A model generated the notes under the pieces. The model ran no database searches and was not told the origin of the DNA. It saw only the letters and a list, made by a program, of their open reading frames with translations. A program made the position numbers and the translations under genes. 39,635 bases of DNA from RUG472 sp045224495 (lineage in GTDB: Bacteria; Bacillota; Clostridia; Christensenellales; CAG-138). Shown here piece after piece: positions 20,580-28,823 of this stretch. The DNA lies in NCBI GenBank assembly GCA_045224495.1, contig JBGVAK010000136.1, positions 1 through 39,635 on the forward strand, in the 5' to 3' direction. Position 1 is the stretch's first letter; every line of letters starts with the position of its first letter.

Positions 20580-21308
20580 CTAAAGGCTCCTCACCGGAGG
20601 CAGCAGGTTCATGAGGAACCGGCTGGGCAGGTACACGGGGCAGGGATAGACCTGCTTCCTGCCTCGCTCCACGCCCCGGATCGTGGCCTTGGCCACGGCT
20701 TCGGCGGTCTGTACGGGGAAGGGCTGCTCCACCTTGTGGCCGGCGCCGCCCACCTCGAAGAAGTTGGTCTTGGTGGACACGGGGTAGACGCAGGTGATCT
20801 TCAGATTCTCAGGCGATTCCACGCGGATAGCCTGTTGGAACCCTTTCATGGCGAACTTGGTGGAGGCATAGAGGGCGTAGCCGGGCAGCGCCATCTCGCC
20901 CATAGCGGAGATGGTGTACACCAGATGCCCCTCCCGCCCGTTCAAGTGGTTCAGGTATTTGGAATAGCTGTACATGGGGGAGAAGGTGTTGAGCCGGAAG
21001 ATCCGTTCGATCCGCTCCCAATCCTCATAATCGTAGCGCTCGTAGTAGGGCGCGCCGGCGTTGCAGATGAGGATGTCGATCTTGTCGAACAGCGCCGCGG
21101 CCTTTTCAAACAAGGCGTCCACCCCCGCCGGCGCGCTGAGATCGCAGGGGAAGAGGGTCACGTTCTCTCCGAAACCCGTGAGCTTGCCGATGCTCCGGCT
21201 GGCGGCGACGATGCGGTTGCCGTTCGCCGGATCGGCCAACATCTCCAGGATGGCCTTGCCGATGCCGCTGCTGGCGCCGGTGATGACGATGGTTTTCTGT
21301 TGGATCAT
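20580..21308 (-). CDS. Short-chain dehydrogenase/reductase, possibly shortened by TAG
   Basis: 242-aa SDR: nucleotide-binding TGASSGIG (about 10-17), NAG (about 87-89), and catalytic Y-x3-K in YALYASTK (about 145-152) with a preceding TISAMG serine. It should use NAD(P)H on a carbonyl or alcohol. It overlaps the upstream reductase by ATGA (21305-21308). The stop is TAG at 20580-20582; the same frame stays open for 21 more codons (AQHHMLLRFLERKKNDKEEA, then K) and ends at TGA 20514-20516, which overlaps the aldehyde dehydrogenase ATG in the same ATGA manner. The basic helical tail resembles SDR C-termini, so the TAG may be an in-frame amber. Confidence 0.88.
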   Translation of the reverse strand: MIQQKTIVITGASSGIGKAILEMLADPANGNRIVAASRSIGKLTGFGENVTLFPCDLSAPAGVDALFEKAAALFDKIDILICNAGAPYYERYDYEDWERIERIFRLNTFSPMYSYSKYLNHLNGREGHLVYTISAMGEMALPGYALYASTKFAMKGFQQAIRVESPENLKITCVYPVSTKTNFFEVGGAGHKVEQPFPVQTAEAVAKATIRGVERGRKQVYPCPVYLPSRFLMNLLPPVRSL

Positions 21309-23386
21309 GCCTGTTTTCCTCCATATGACAGCGTTTGTACCAGTTCGTAGGCCTGCTTGATGACGGTCTTCAGGCTCCCCACCTTGTCGCAGTCGCCCAC
21401 GAAGAAGACCTTGGGCTGTCCCTTCGACGCAGAAAACTGGGTGTCCGGCGTGTAGCCCACGGATAGGATCACCGAGTCCGCCGGGACGGTCTTTTGTCCA
21501 TCGGGTGCGTCGATGAGGACGCCGTCGTCGGTGATGGCCTTCACCGTGGCGCCAAGGTACGCAGGCACCTGGTGGAACCTAAGGAGCTCCCGCAGCATGG
21601 AGGAATTGGCCATGCAGATGCCCCGGGCCCCTACCAGGTTCTCCGTCATCTCCACGATGGCCGGGTGCTTGCCCTGGAGAGCCAGCTCGTAGGCGATCTC
21701 GCAGCCCGTGAGGCCGCCGCCCACGATGACCACCTTGTCTCCCACGGCTGCTTCGCCGTTCAAAAAGGCGGTGGCGGTGACGGCCCGCTCCGCCCCGGGG
21801 ATGGGCAAGGTCCGGGGCGCTGCGCCGGTGGCGATGACGATCACGTCCGCGTCCAGCGTTCCAAGGTCGTCGATCTGGGTATTCAGATGCACCGCGGCGC
21901 CGCTGCTCTGCAGCTGCCGCTGGTACCATTGGAGCAGTTCCTTGTCCTTCTCCTTGAAGGACATGGCCGCCGCCGCATTGAACACGCCGCCCAGCCGGTC
22001 CGACTTTTCGTACAGGTCCACGGTATGGCCTCGAAACGCTGCCTGGATGGCCACCTCCATGCCGCCGATGCCGCCGCCGATGACGGCGATGCGCCGGGGA
22101 TTCTTGGCAGGGGCTTTCGAGTATTTCTTCTCGTTGTTGGTCCAGGGGTTCAGCACGCACCGGCCCATCTCCACGTGCATGGGGTCGATGTCCGTGCCCT
22201 TGCCGTTGAGGCCGTTGAAGGGCAGGCAGGCCCCGTGGCAGGCGATGCAGGGGAGGATGTCCTCGAGGCGCCCCTCCCTGATCTTGGTCACGTACGCCGG
22301 GTCGCACAGGAGCTGCCGCCCGATGCCCATGGCGTCGATCCGTCCCGCGGCGATGGCTTCGGCTGCCGCGTCCGGCTGCATGCGGCCCGCGCAGACCACG
22401 GGCTTGGTGGTGAACTGTTTGATGTGGGCTACGTACTCGAGGTTCATGTTCAGCGGCGCGTACACCGGCGGATGGGCCCAGTACCAGGCGTCGTAGGTGC
22501 CGTTGTCGCAGTTGAACATGTCGTACCCAGCCTTCTCCAAAATCTGGATGGCCTTTTCCGATTCCTCCATGGTCCGGCCAACCTCGGTGAATTCTTCCCC
22601 CGGTACCGCGCCCTGGTTGAAGCCCCGGGTCATGGAGCAGACGGAGTACCGGAGGGACACGGGGAAGTCCGCCCCGCAGACCCGCTTGATCTCCTGGACG
22701 ATCTCACAGGCGAACCGGAGCCGGTTCTCCAGGCTCCCGCCGTAAGCGTCCTGCCGGTGGTTGGTGTAGGGCATGGCGAACTGGTCCAGAAGATACCCCT
22801 CGTGGACCGCGTGGATTTCCACCCCGTCCACCCCCGCCTCCTGGCAGCGTTTGGCGGTTTGGCCAAAGGCGTGGACGAATCGGTGGATCATGTCCTCGGT
22901 GAAATGGTCCATCTTCACCTCCGGGTCCCATACGTTGGGCTCGTCGTCGTCCGGGGCGGACCACCACCACTTGGTCATGAGGAAGGGGGCGGAGAGGGTC
23001 TTCAGCGCCCCCTTCTTCACGAAGGGTCGAAGGAGCGGCGGCAGCAGCATGGACCGGCCGGAGCCGGCGCTCAGCTGGAAGAATATTTTTGCGCCGCTGC
23101 GGTGGATCTCCTCCACGATGGGTTTCACGGGCTCGAAGACCTCGGGATGCTCGTAGACCCACTTTCGCCCCACGATGCTGACGAGGGGGATGAGGCCCGG
23201 GATGAACAGGCCCACGTCCTGGTCCTTCCTGTCCCGGTACAGTTCCTCGATGCCCTTCACGAAGCCGGTCTTCGCCTCCCACTGGATCATGTTGGTCCCC
23301 TCCATGGGCAGCATGACCACACGGTTTTTGATCTCTACGTTCCCGATCCGCCACGGCTGGAACAGCGGTCCATACTTCGGCTCCAT
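21305..23386 (-). CDS. Old-yellow-enzyme/2,4-dienoyl-CoA reductase-type Fe-S flavoprotein
   Basis: 693-aa three-domain oxidoreductase. An N-terminal FMN TIM barrel of the OYE family (about 1-360; GNVEIKNRVVMLPMEG, GVDGVEIHAVHEGYLLDQF, SLRYSV, VCAGRM) is followed by a [4Fe-4S] cysteine motif (CIACHGACL, then GRCVLNP) and FAD/NAD(P) domains (RIAVIGGGIGGMEVAIQAA near 436, second Rossmann motif VVIVGGGLTGCEIAYELA near 550). Relatives reduce C=C bonds of dienoyl-CoA, trimethylamine (demethylase), steroids and bile acids (BaiCD/BaiH). With the coupled SDR and aldehyde dehydrogenase it suggests reductive processing of an enone or aldehyde; substrate unknown. Confidence 0.9.
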   Translation of the reverse strand: MEPKYGPLFQPWRIGNVEIKNRVVMLPMEGTNMIQWEAKTGFVKGIEELYRDRKDQDVGLFIPGLIPLVSIVGRKWVYEHPEVFEPVKPIVEEIHRSGAKIFFQLSAGSGRSMLLPPLLRPFVKKGALKTLSAPFLMTKWWWSAPDDDEPNVWDPEVKMDHFTEDMIHRFVHAFGQTAKRCQEAGVDGVEIHAVHEGYLLDQFAMPYTNHRQDAYGGSLENRLRFACEIVQEIKRVCGADFPVSLRYSVCSMTRGFNQGAVPGEEFTEVGRTMEESEKAIQILEKAGYDMFNCDNGTYDAWYWAHPPVYAPLNMNLEYVAHIKQFTTKPVVCAGRMQPDAAAEAIAAGRIDAMGIGRQLLCDPAYVTKIREGRLEDILPCIACHGACLPFNGLNGKGTDIDPMHVEMGRCVLNPWTNNEKKYSKAPAKNPRRIAVIGGGIGGMEVAIQAAFRGHTVDLYEKSDRLGGVFNAAAAMSFKEKDKELLQWYQRQLQSSGAAVHLNTQIDDLGTLDADVIVIATGAAPRTLPIPGAERAVTATAFLNGEAAVGDKVVIVGGGLTGCEIAYELALQGKHPAIVEMTENLVGARGICMANSSMLRELLRFHQVPAYLGATVKAITDDGVLIDAPDGQKTVPADSVILSVGYTPDTQFSASKGQPKVFFVGDCDKVGSLKTVIKQAYELVQTLSYGGKQA

Positions 23387-23502
23387 ATGCCCTCCTGCAA
23401 AAGCTTTGATTTACTTTCAGTATAGCAGATGTGTCGGAAAAAACAAAGAGGGCTTTGCAGCGACGCGGACGCGAAAAAATACAGGGAAAAGTAGATATTT
23501 CA

Positions 23503-23532
23503 TTGGACATACAAGACAAGCTCTGGTATGAT
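23503..23532 (+). promoter_or_regulatory. Promoter of the ParB/HAD gene pair
   Basis: TTGGAC (23503-23508), 18-nt spacer, TATGAT (23527-23532). The leader from about 23540 to 23693 contains small hairpins (for example CGGGCGAATACCCG near 23569-23582, and GTCCTG/CAGGAC arms near 23617 and 23649) and no convincing gene; no known riboswitch recognised. The minus-strand reductase gene diverges from the same 300-nt gap. Confidence 0.65.
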
Positions 23533-23693
23533 TATTCTGGTTAAGGATATCTATTGGCGCACCCTGGCGGGCGAATACCCGTGAGTCGAGCAAACCAAGA
23601 GAAGAAAGGATCCTGCAGGTCCTGCCTCAAAGCGCGGCAGGGGCGACAGGACGCATATGGCATCATAACGACTTTTCCAAGGAAACGGACCCT

Positions 23694-24578
23694 ATGGCAG
23701 GCAGCAACACAGCGTTCGACGAATTCATCGCCAGCGAAGTCAAAAAGTATAAGGGCGTGTACGTGCCGGTGAAGGCCGGGATACTGCAGCGGGCGCTCAT
23801 CCGTTGGGCCCCCTGCGCCAGCCTCCATCCCAACCCGGACGACGAGTTCTGTTCTCCTAAGGTGGGCCCGAACTATCAGATCATCTCGGAGTACATGTAC
23901 AGCTTCCGCCTGGAGCGTCAAAGCTCCAAACAGTACTGCGAAGAACCGTTGATCGTGGAAAAGATCCGGCCCGACGGATACATGATCCTGAACGGACACC
24001 ATCGGTGGGCTGCGGCTCTGCAGCTGGGGTTCCGCAGGATCCCCATCGAGATCGTGGATCTGACCCAGGAGATGGACATCCGGAACATCCTCCGTTACTC
24101 CAAGCACGACAGGCGAGTGACGCTGGATCTGGACGAGGTGGTGTTCCGCCCGGCGGGGGACGATCCGGCGGAAAAGCCCTTGCCCTTTCCCCTGCGCAAC
24201 ATCTACAAGCAGCGGCTGCGGCTGGGTATCCCGGCCCTGTTCCACTATCTGAACAAGAAGGGATACGACATCTGGGTCTATTCCGCCGGATACTACTCCG
24301 CCGACTATATCCAGCGCCTGTTCCGCAAGTACGGCGTCCACGTCACCGGCGCCGTCACGGGCACCGGGCGCAAGACGGGGGAGAACAAGGAACTCAGGCG
24401 GGAGCTGGAGGCGCTGATCACCGCCAAGTATCCCGAGACCGTCCATATCGACGACGCGGCGGTGCTCCGCATCTTCAGTCAGACGAAGCAGGTGGAGGAG
24501 TATGGCCTGGGGGACGGGGCGGAGGCCTGGTCCAAGCGGGTCATCGACGTGATGGAGACCTTCAAACACCATGGATAG
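23694..24578 (+). CDS. ParB-like domain fused to HAD-type phosphatase domain
   Basis: 294-aa two-domain protein. The N-terminal half (about 40-135) ends in a ParB/sulfiredoxin-type motif, YMILNGHHRWAAALQLGFRRIPIEIVD, where the GHHR pocket can bind nucleotides. The C-terminal half (about 143-290) has HAD features: nucleophile pair in LDLDEVVF (D and D+2), S in VYSAGYYS, K near GRKTGENK and the acidic pair in HIDDAAV. It may be a nucleotide-sensing or nucleotide-hydrolysing enzyme; the pairing is unfamiliar to me. ATG 23694 has only a distant AAGGA. The last 8 nt overlap the next gene, which is a paralogue of the HAD half. Confidence 0.75.
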   Translation: MAGSNTAFDEFIASEVKKYKGVYVPVKAGILQRALIRWAPCASLHPNPDDEFCSPKVGPNYQIISEYMYSFRLERQSSKQYCEEPLIVEKIRPDGYMILNGHHRWAAALQLGFRRIPIEIVDLTQEMDIRNILRYSKHDRRVTLDLDEVVFRPAGDDPAEKPLPFPLRNIYKQRLRLGIPALFHYLNKKGYDIWVYSAGYYSADYIQRLFRKYGVHVTGAVTGTGRKTGENKELRRELEALITAKYPETVHIDDAAVLRIFSQTKQVEEYGLGDGAEAWSKRVIDVMETFKHHG

Positions 24579-25101
24579 GAACGATGCCGCGCCCATGATG
24601 CGCGTTTCCTTCGATTTGGACGAGGTGCTCTTCGTGTCGCCCCGGACCCATCAAACGGAGCCGCCCCTGCCGTTCCCCTGGAACAGGATCTTTCCGGAAC
24701 GGCTGCGCCTCGGCACGCCGGACTTGATACGCTCCCTGCAGGCGGCAGGTTACCAGGTGTGGATCTATACCTCCTCCGAGCGTTCGGAAAAGTATATCCG
24801 GCGGCTGTTCCGCCGCTATGGGGTGAGGCTGGACGGGATCGTCAACGCCCAGCGGCACCAGCGGGAGGTCCAGCAAAACCGGCGGGAGAGGCTGCCCCAA
24901 AAGCTGCCCAGCCGATATCGGATCTCCCTGCACGTGGACGACGAAGCGGTCATCGCTTCATGGGGCCGGGAGTACGGGTTTCACACCTATCTGCTGAACG
25001 CTCAGGACGACGACTGGAAGGAGAAGATCGTCGCCTACGCCGAACGGATCCGGCACATGGAGCACCCGGAATATACCGAGGGCCAAGAAGGAGACGGATA
25101 G
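24571..25101 (+). CDS. HAD-family phosphatase-like protein
   Basis: 176-aa stand-alone HAD protein, paralogous to the C-terminal half of the preceding gene: FDLDEVLF (nucleophile motif I), YTSSERS (motif II), QKLPSRYRISLHVDDEAV (motifs III/IV), with the shared PLPFPWNRIFPERLRLGTP segment. ATG 24571 lies inside the previous gene's stop region (ATGGATAG), so the two are translationally coupled and may form a heteromer. No cap domain is visible. Ends in TAG. Confidence 0.75.
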   Translation: MDRNDAAPMMRVSFDLDEVLFVSPRTHQTEPPLPFPWNRIFPERLRLGTPDLIRSLQAAGYQVWIYTSSERSEKYIRRLFRRYGVRLDGIVNAQRHQREVQQNRRERLPQKLPSRYRISLHVDDEAVIASWGREYGFHTYLLNAQDDDWKEKIVAYAERIRHMEHPEYTEGQEGDG

Positions 25102-25110
25102 GCAAACCCC

Positions 25111-25139
25111 TTGTGAAATGGGACAACTTTTGATATACT
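25111..25139 (+). promoter_or_regulatory. Promoter of the partner-switching operon
   Basis: TTGTGA (25111-25116), 17-nt spacer, TATACT (25134-25139). It is the first good promoter in front of the run of co-oriented genes 25211-39404. The region to 25210 is an untranslated leader with ribosome site AAAGGAAGGG. Confidence 0.7.
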
Positions 25140-25210
25140 AAAGCATTATAGATGAAGACCGGTCCTCGAGACGGACCGACGGCAGATGAGAAAGAAAGGA
25201 AGGGATATCC

Positions 25211-25825
25211 ATGAAAACGGATGTGATCACGATCAGCCCCACGGGCGAAGGCATGGCGGAGGCGCTGCACGAGACCGAGATGGCGGCGTTCTATCGGGGC
25301 TTGAGCCCCAAGGAGAGCCTTAGGCTCCGGCTCCTGAGCGAGGAGATGATGGGGATGCTGCGGACCATCGTGGGCGACGGCCGCGCCAGCTTCTGGGTGG
25401 AGGCGGAAGGGAAGGCCTTCAGTCTGCATCTGACCGCCGGGGTCCGGATGGACGCGGACATGCGGGAGGAGCTGCTGAAGACGGCCACCTCCGGCAAGAA
25501 CGACGCCGTGAAGGGGTTCATGAGCCGGATCCGGGATATCTTCACCCAGCTCTGTGAGCCGGACGGCGTCAGCATCGACCCCAGGGACTATGGCTTCTCC
25601 TACGTGGATGTGGCGAGCTTCGACGCCTCTATGGGCGTCACCACCCACGGTCTGCTGTATGGCTGGTCCATGAAGGAATACAAGTCCGGCCTGGAGGAGC
25701 ACCGGGCGGAGGAGCCCGAGAAGTGGGACGAGCTGGAGAAGTCCATCACCGCCCGCCTGGCTGACGAGATCAAGATATTCATCCGCGGGAAGACCGTGGA
25801 GATGGTCATAGAAAAAGCGTTTTGA
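25211..25825 (+). CDS. Degenerate HATPase-like protein (RsbW-like context)
   Basis: 204-aa soluble protein. Residues about 30-80 show a helix LRLRLLSEEMMGMLRTIVG followed by a strand pair FWVEAEGKAFSLHL, which resembles the N-box helix and following strands of RsbW/SpoIIAB-type ATPases (E-E-x-x-x-N pattern), but the glycine-rich ATP-lid motifs are not seen. The C-terminus has LADEIKIFIRGKTVEMVIEKAF. It probably binds a STAS protein or kinase partner rather than hydrolysing ATP; this rests on context (STAS and SpoIIE genes directly downstream) and is uncertain. A frameshifted paralogue follows 13 nt later. Confidence 0.6.
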   Translation: MKTDVITISPTGEGMAEALHETEMAAFYRGLSPKESLRLRLLSEEMMGMLRTIVGDGRASFWVEAEGKAFSLHLTAGVRMDADMREELLKTATSGKNDAVKGFMSRIRDIFTQLCEPDGVSIDPRDYGFSYVDVASFDASMGVTTHGLLYGWSMKEYKSGLEEHRAEEPEKWDELEKSITARLADEIKIFIRGKTVEMVIEKAF

Positions 25826-25838
25826 AAGGAGCATCCGC

Positions 25839-26356
25839 ATGAAATCTGACGTTATCAGCATCGACAACGGAGGCAAGGGATTCGAAGCGGCATTTTCCAG
25901 GCGGAAGCTGCGGCGAAGTATCGCGGATTGAACCAAAAGGAGGCGCTGCACCTGCGGATCATCACGGAGGAACTGATGAGCATGGTGCGCAGCATCACGG
26001 GAGAAACGTCCGGTATCTTTTGGATCGACAGCGAGGACAAAGTGTTCACCCTGCATCTGTCCACGAAAACGGCGATGGACGCCAGCAAACGGTATCAGTT
26101 CATCTCCGTTTCCACCTCCAAGAAAAACGAGGCGGCCAAGAGCTTCATCGGCTTTTTACGGGACAAGTTTGAGAGCGCCATGCTGGCTGGTGACGACGGC
26201 ATCTACTACGATTCCAACGGAAATCCCATGGACGAGGCGCCAAATGACGAGGAATGGGATCGGTACGAACGTTCCATCCTGCGCAAGTTGGCTGATGAGA
26301 TCAAGATCGGTGTCCGTGGCGGTACGGTAGAAATGGATGTCGTCAAGCGCTTTTAA
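25839..26356 (+). pseudogene. Frameshifted paralogue of the preceding HATPase-like gene
   Basis: ATG 25839 with ribosome site AAAGGAG opens MKSDVISIDNGGKGFEAA, parallel to MKTDVITISPTGEGMAEA of the gene upstream, but the frame ends within 29 codons. The homologous continuation (QAEAAAKYRGLNQKEALHLRIITEEL ... shown here only in part) is in the next frame, and runs to TAA 26354-26356. The shift maps to the TTTT at 25893-25896 and equals loss of one base. All remaining codons match a conserved domain including ADEIKI and GGTVEMDVVKRF. It is a recent mutation, a phase-variable tract or a sequencing error; TTG 25928 could restart a truncated product. Confidence 0.75.
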
Positions 26357-26400
26357 CGCATACGAACAGCACAAATAACAGAAAAAAGGAGAATATAAGC

Positions 26401-26697
26401 ATGATCATCAATCAGAACAAGAACGGAAACGCCCTGACGCTGGCCCTGGAGGGCCGTTTGGACACCATGACCGCGCCCCAGCTGGAGGCGGCGCTGAAGG
26501 AAGCCCTGCCCGGCGTGGCAGCGCTGACCTTCGACCTGGAGAAGCTGGAGTACATCTCCTCCGCGGGCCTCAGGGTGCTGCTGGGTGCTCAGAAGACCAT
26601 GAACAAGCAGGGGACCATGAAGGTGACCCATGCCAACGATATGATCCTGGAGATCTTCGAGGTCACCGGCTTCGCCGATATTTTGACCATCGAGTAA
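26401..26697 (+). CDS. STAS-domain anti-sigma factor antagonist
   Basis: 98-aa single STAS domain of the SpoIIAA/RsbV type: NALTLALEGRLDTMTAPQLE (strand, helix) and the conserved loop LEYISSAGLRVLL, in which S54 aligns with the serine phosphorylated by RsbW-like kinases. The usual aspartate before that serine is a serine here. In partner switching the unphosphorylated form sequesters the kinase; the SpoIIE-type phosphatase encoded next would reactivate it. Ribosome site AAAAGGAG precedes ATG 26401. Confidence 0.92.
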   Translation: MIINQNKNGNALTLALEGRLDTMTAPQLEAALKEALPGVAALTFDLEKLEYISSAGLRVLLGAQKTMNKQGTMKVTHANDMILEIFEVTGFADILTIE

Positions 26698-26714
26698 GCA
26701 GAAGGAGACCCGCT

Positions 26715-26744
26715 TCTCAAGGGGAAGTACGCTTCCCTTTGAGA
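26715..26744 (+). terminator. Intercistronic hairpin (attenuator-like)
   Basis: 13-bp stem TCTCAAGGGGAAG (26715-26727) with CTTCCCTTTGAGA (26732-26744) and loop TACG; one G-U pair. It lies between the STAS and phosphatase genes without a following T-run, so it may set differential expression through partial termination or RNA processing. Confidence 0.5.
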
Positions 26745-26773
26745 GGCTTACCCGGGAAGAGAGAGGCGATCTC

Positions 26774-28810
26774 ATGAAACGGCTGCGTCAACACGTGACC
26801 TTCAAGAGCATATCCGGCATGGTGCTGCTGTTGGTGCTGTTCTCCGGCATCGTCAGCGTCATCGGCTATCGGACCTTTACCAATGCGCTGCTGAACCAGT
26901 ATGCGGAAGGCGCTTTTCTGACGGCGCAGACGGCTGCCGAGCTCGTCGATGCCGACAGGATGGATGAATACGCCCAAAGCGGCGGCGTCACCTCTGAATA
27001 CAGGGCCGTATTGGATCGGATGGACCACCTCTGCAACTCCTCCGGGTCCACCTTCATCTATGTGATCGAACCGGATCGCACCGACTACGGGCACATCACC
27101 TTCCTCTTCTCCACCATCGATCATGACAGCTCCTACACCAAGTACGACTTCGGCTTCGTGCGGGAGACCACCAACGACGAGTATCGGGAGAAGTATCGGG
27201 CTCTCTATGAGCAGGAAGCGGATCGGGAGCTGGTGATCCGGGACAAGGGCAACATCGAGACCGACTCCCACATCACCGCCATGATCGGCCTCAAAGGATC
27301 CGACGGCCAGGTGAAGGGGATCCTCTGCGTCCAGCGGCAGATGGACGTGCTGGCCGCGGAGCGCAACACCTTCCTCAATAAGGTCGCCCTGGCGCTCATC
27401 GGCCTTCTGCTCCTGGTGATCGTGGGCCAGGCGATCTATCTCCATCGGGTGCTGCTTAGGCCCCTCAACCTGATCACGGAGGAGGCAGCTCGCTTTTCCG
27501 CGGAAAACACGGCCGCCGAGCACAAGCTACAGGAGTCCATCCGCAACCGGGACGAGATCGGGCAGCTGGCCGCTTCCATCGATCAGATGGAGGAGCAGAT
27601 AGAGACCTATATCACCGACATCACCCAGATCACCGCCGAGCGGGAGCGCATCAGCACGGAGCTTTCCCTGGCCACCCGCATCCAGGCGGCCTTCATACCC
27701 CATATTTTCCCGCCCTTCCCGGATCGGTCCGAATTCGACATCTACGCCGTCATGGACCCGGCCAAAGCGGTGGGGGGCGACTTCTACGACTTCTTCTTCA
27801 TTGACGAGGATCATCTGGGCCTGGTCATGGCCGACGTGTCCGGCAAGGGCGTGCCTGCGGCCCTGTTCATGATGGTGTCCAAGATCATCCTGCAGAGCTG
27901 CGCCATGCTGGGCCGAGGCCCCGCGGAGATCCTGACCAAGACCAACGAGGCCATCTGCTCCAACAACCAGGAGGGCATGTTCGTCACCGTGTGGATGGGG
28001 ATATTGGAGATCTCCACTGGCAAGCTCCGGGCAGCCAACGCCGGCCACGAATACCCGGCGGTCAAGCTGGGGGACGGCGGCTTTGCCCTGCTGAAGGACA
28101 AGCACGGCTTCGTCATCGGCGGCATGGGCGGCGTGCGGTATCGGGAGTATGAGCTGCAGCTGACGTCGGGGGACAAGCTGTTTCTGTATACGGACGGCGT
28201 GCCCGAGGCCACCAACGCGAAGGAGGAGCTCTTCGGCAGCGAACGGATGATCGCCGCCTTGAACGAGGAACCGGACGCCGGACCGAAGGACATTTTGAAG
28301 AACGTTCGCCGAGCCGTGGACGACTTCGTCCAGGAGGCGGAGCAGTTCGACGATTTGACCATGCTGTGCCTGGAGTACAGGGGACCGAAGGAGGAGCCGC
28401 CCGCCAAGGAGCTGACCGTGGAGGCCAGGGTGGAGAATATCCCTGCGGTGACCGACTTCGTGGAAGCGGAGCTGGACGCCGTGGACTGCCCCTTGAGGGC
28501 CAGGACGCAGCTCAACGTGGCCATCGACGAGATCATGGCCAACATCGCTCAATATGCATACGAGCCCGGCACCGGCCCCGTCACCGTGCGCTTCGCCTTT
28601 GAGGCGGAGACCAGGACCGTCACGCTGACCTTCCTGGACAACGGCCTGCCCTACAACCCCCTCCAGAAGGAGGACCCCGACGTAGCTTTGTCCGCCGAGG
28701 AGCGGCCTATCGGCGGGTTGGGCATCTTCCTGGTGAAGAAGACCATGGACAAGATGGACTATGCGTACAAATTCGGACAGAACGTCCTGACCATACAAAA
28801 GAAATTGTAA
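26774..28810 (+). CDS. Membrane SpoIIE/RsbU-type phosphatase fused to HATPase domain
   Basis: 678-aa signalling protein. TM1 (about 14-32), an extracytoplasmic sensor (about 35-200), TM2 (203-223), HAMP-like linker (224-280), PP2C/SpoIIE phosphatase (about 318-530: GGDFYDFF at 334, DVSGKGVPAALFM at 354, DDLTMLCL near the end) and a C-terminal HATPase_c_2 domain (about 545-678: DEIMANIAQYAYEP N-box, LDNGLPYNP, GGLGIFLVKKTMD). The phosphatase should dephosphorylate the STAS protein encoded upstream while the fused ATPase domain can act as its kinase, so one polypeptide may hold both opposing activities. An external signal is read by the sensor domain. Confidence 0.93.
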   Translation: MKRLRQHVTFKSISGMVLLLVLFSGIVSVIGYRTFTNALLNQYAEGAFLTAQTAAELVDADRMDEYAQSGGVTSEYRAVLDRMDHLCNSSGSTFIYVIEPDRTDYGHITFLFSTIDHDSSYTKYDFGFVRETTNDEYREKYRALYEQEADRELVIRDKGNIETDSHITAMIGLKGSDGQVKGILCVQRQMDVLAAERNTFLNKVALALIGLLLLVIVGQAIYLHRVLLRPLNLITEEAARFSAENTAAEHKLQESIRNRDEIGQLAASIDQMEEQIETYITDITQITAERERISTELSLATRIQAAFIPHIFPPFPDRSEFDIYAVMDPAKAVGGDFYDFFFIDEDHLGLVMADVSGKGVPAALFMMVSKIILQSCAMLGRGPAEILTKTNEAICSNNQEGMFVTVWMGILEISTGKLRAANAGHEYPAVKLGDGGFALLKDKHGFVIGGMGGVRYREYELQLTSGDKLFLYTDGVPEATNAKEELFGSERMIAALNEEPDAGPKDILKNVRRAVDDFVQEAEQFDDLTMLCLEYRGPKEEPPAKELTVEARVENIPAVTDFVEAELDAVDCPLRARTQLNVAIDEIMANIAQYAYEPGTGPVTVRFAFEAETRTVTLTFLDNGLPYNPLQKEDPDVALSAEERPIGGLGIFLVKKTMDKMDYAYKFGQNVLTIQKKL

Positions 28811-28823
28811 AGGAGATCCCGCT

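Noticed and set aside
21494..23425. 643-aa plus-strand reading frame
   Set aside because: Antisense shadow of the OYE-type reductase, which has complete cofactor motifs on the minus strand.
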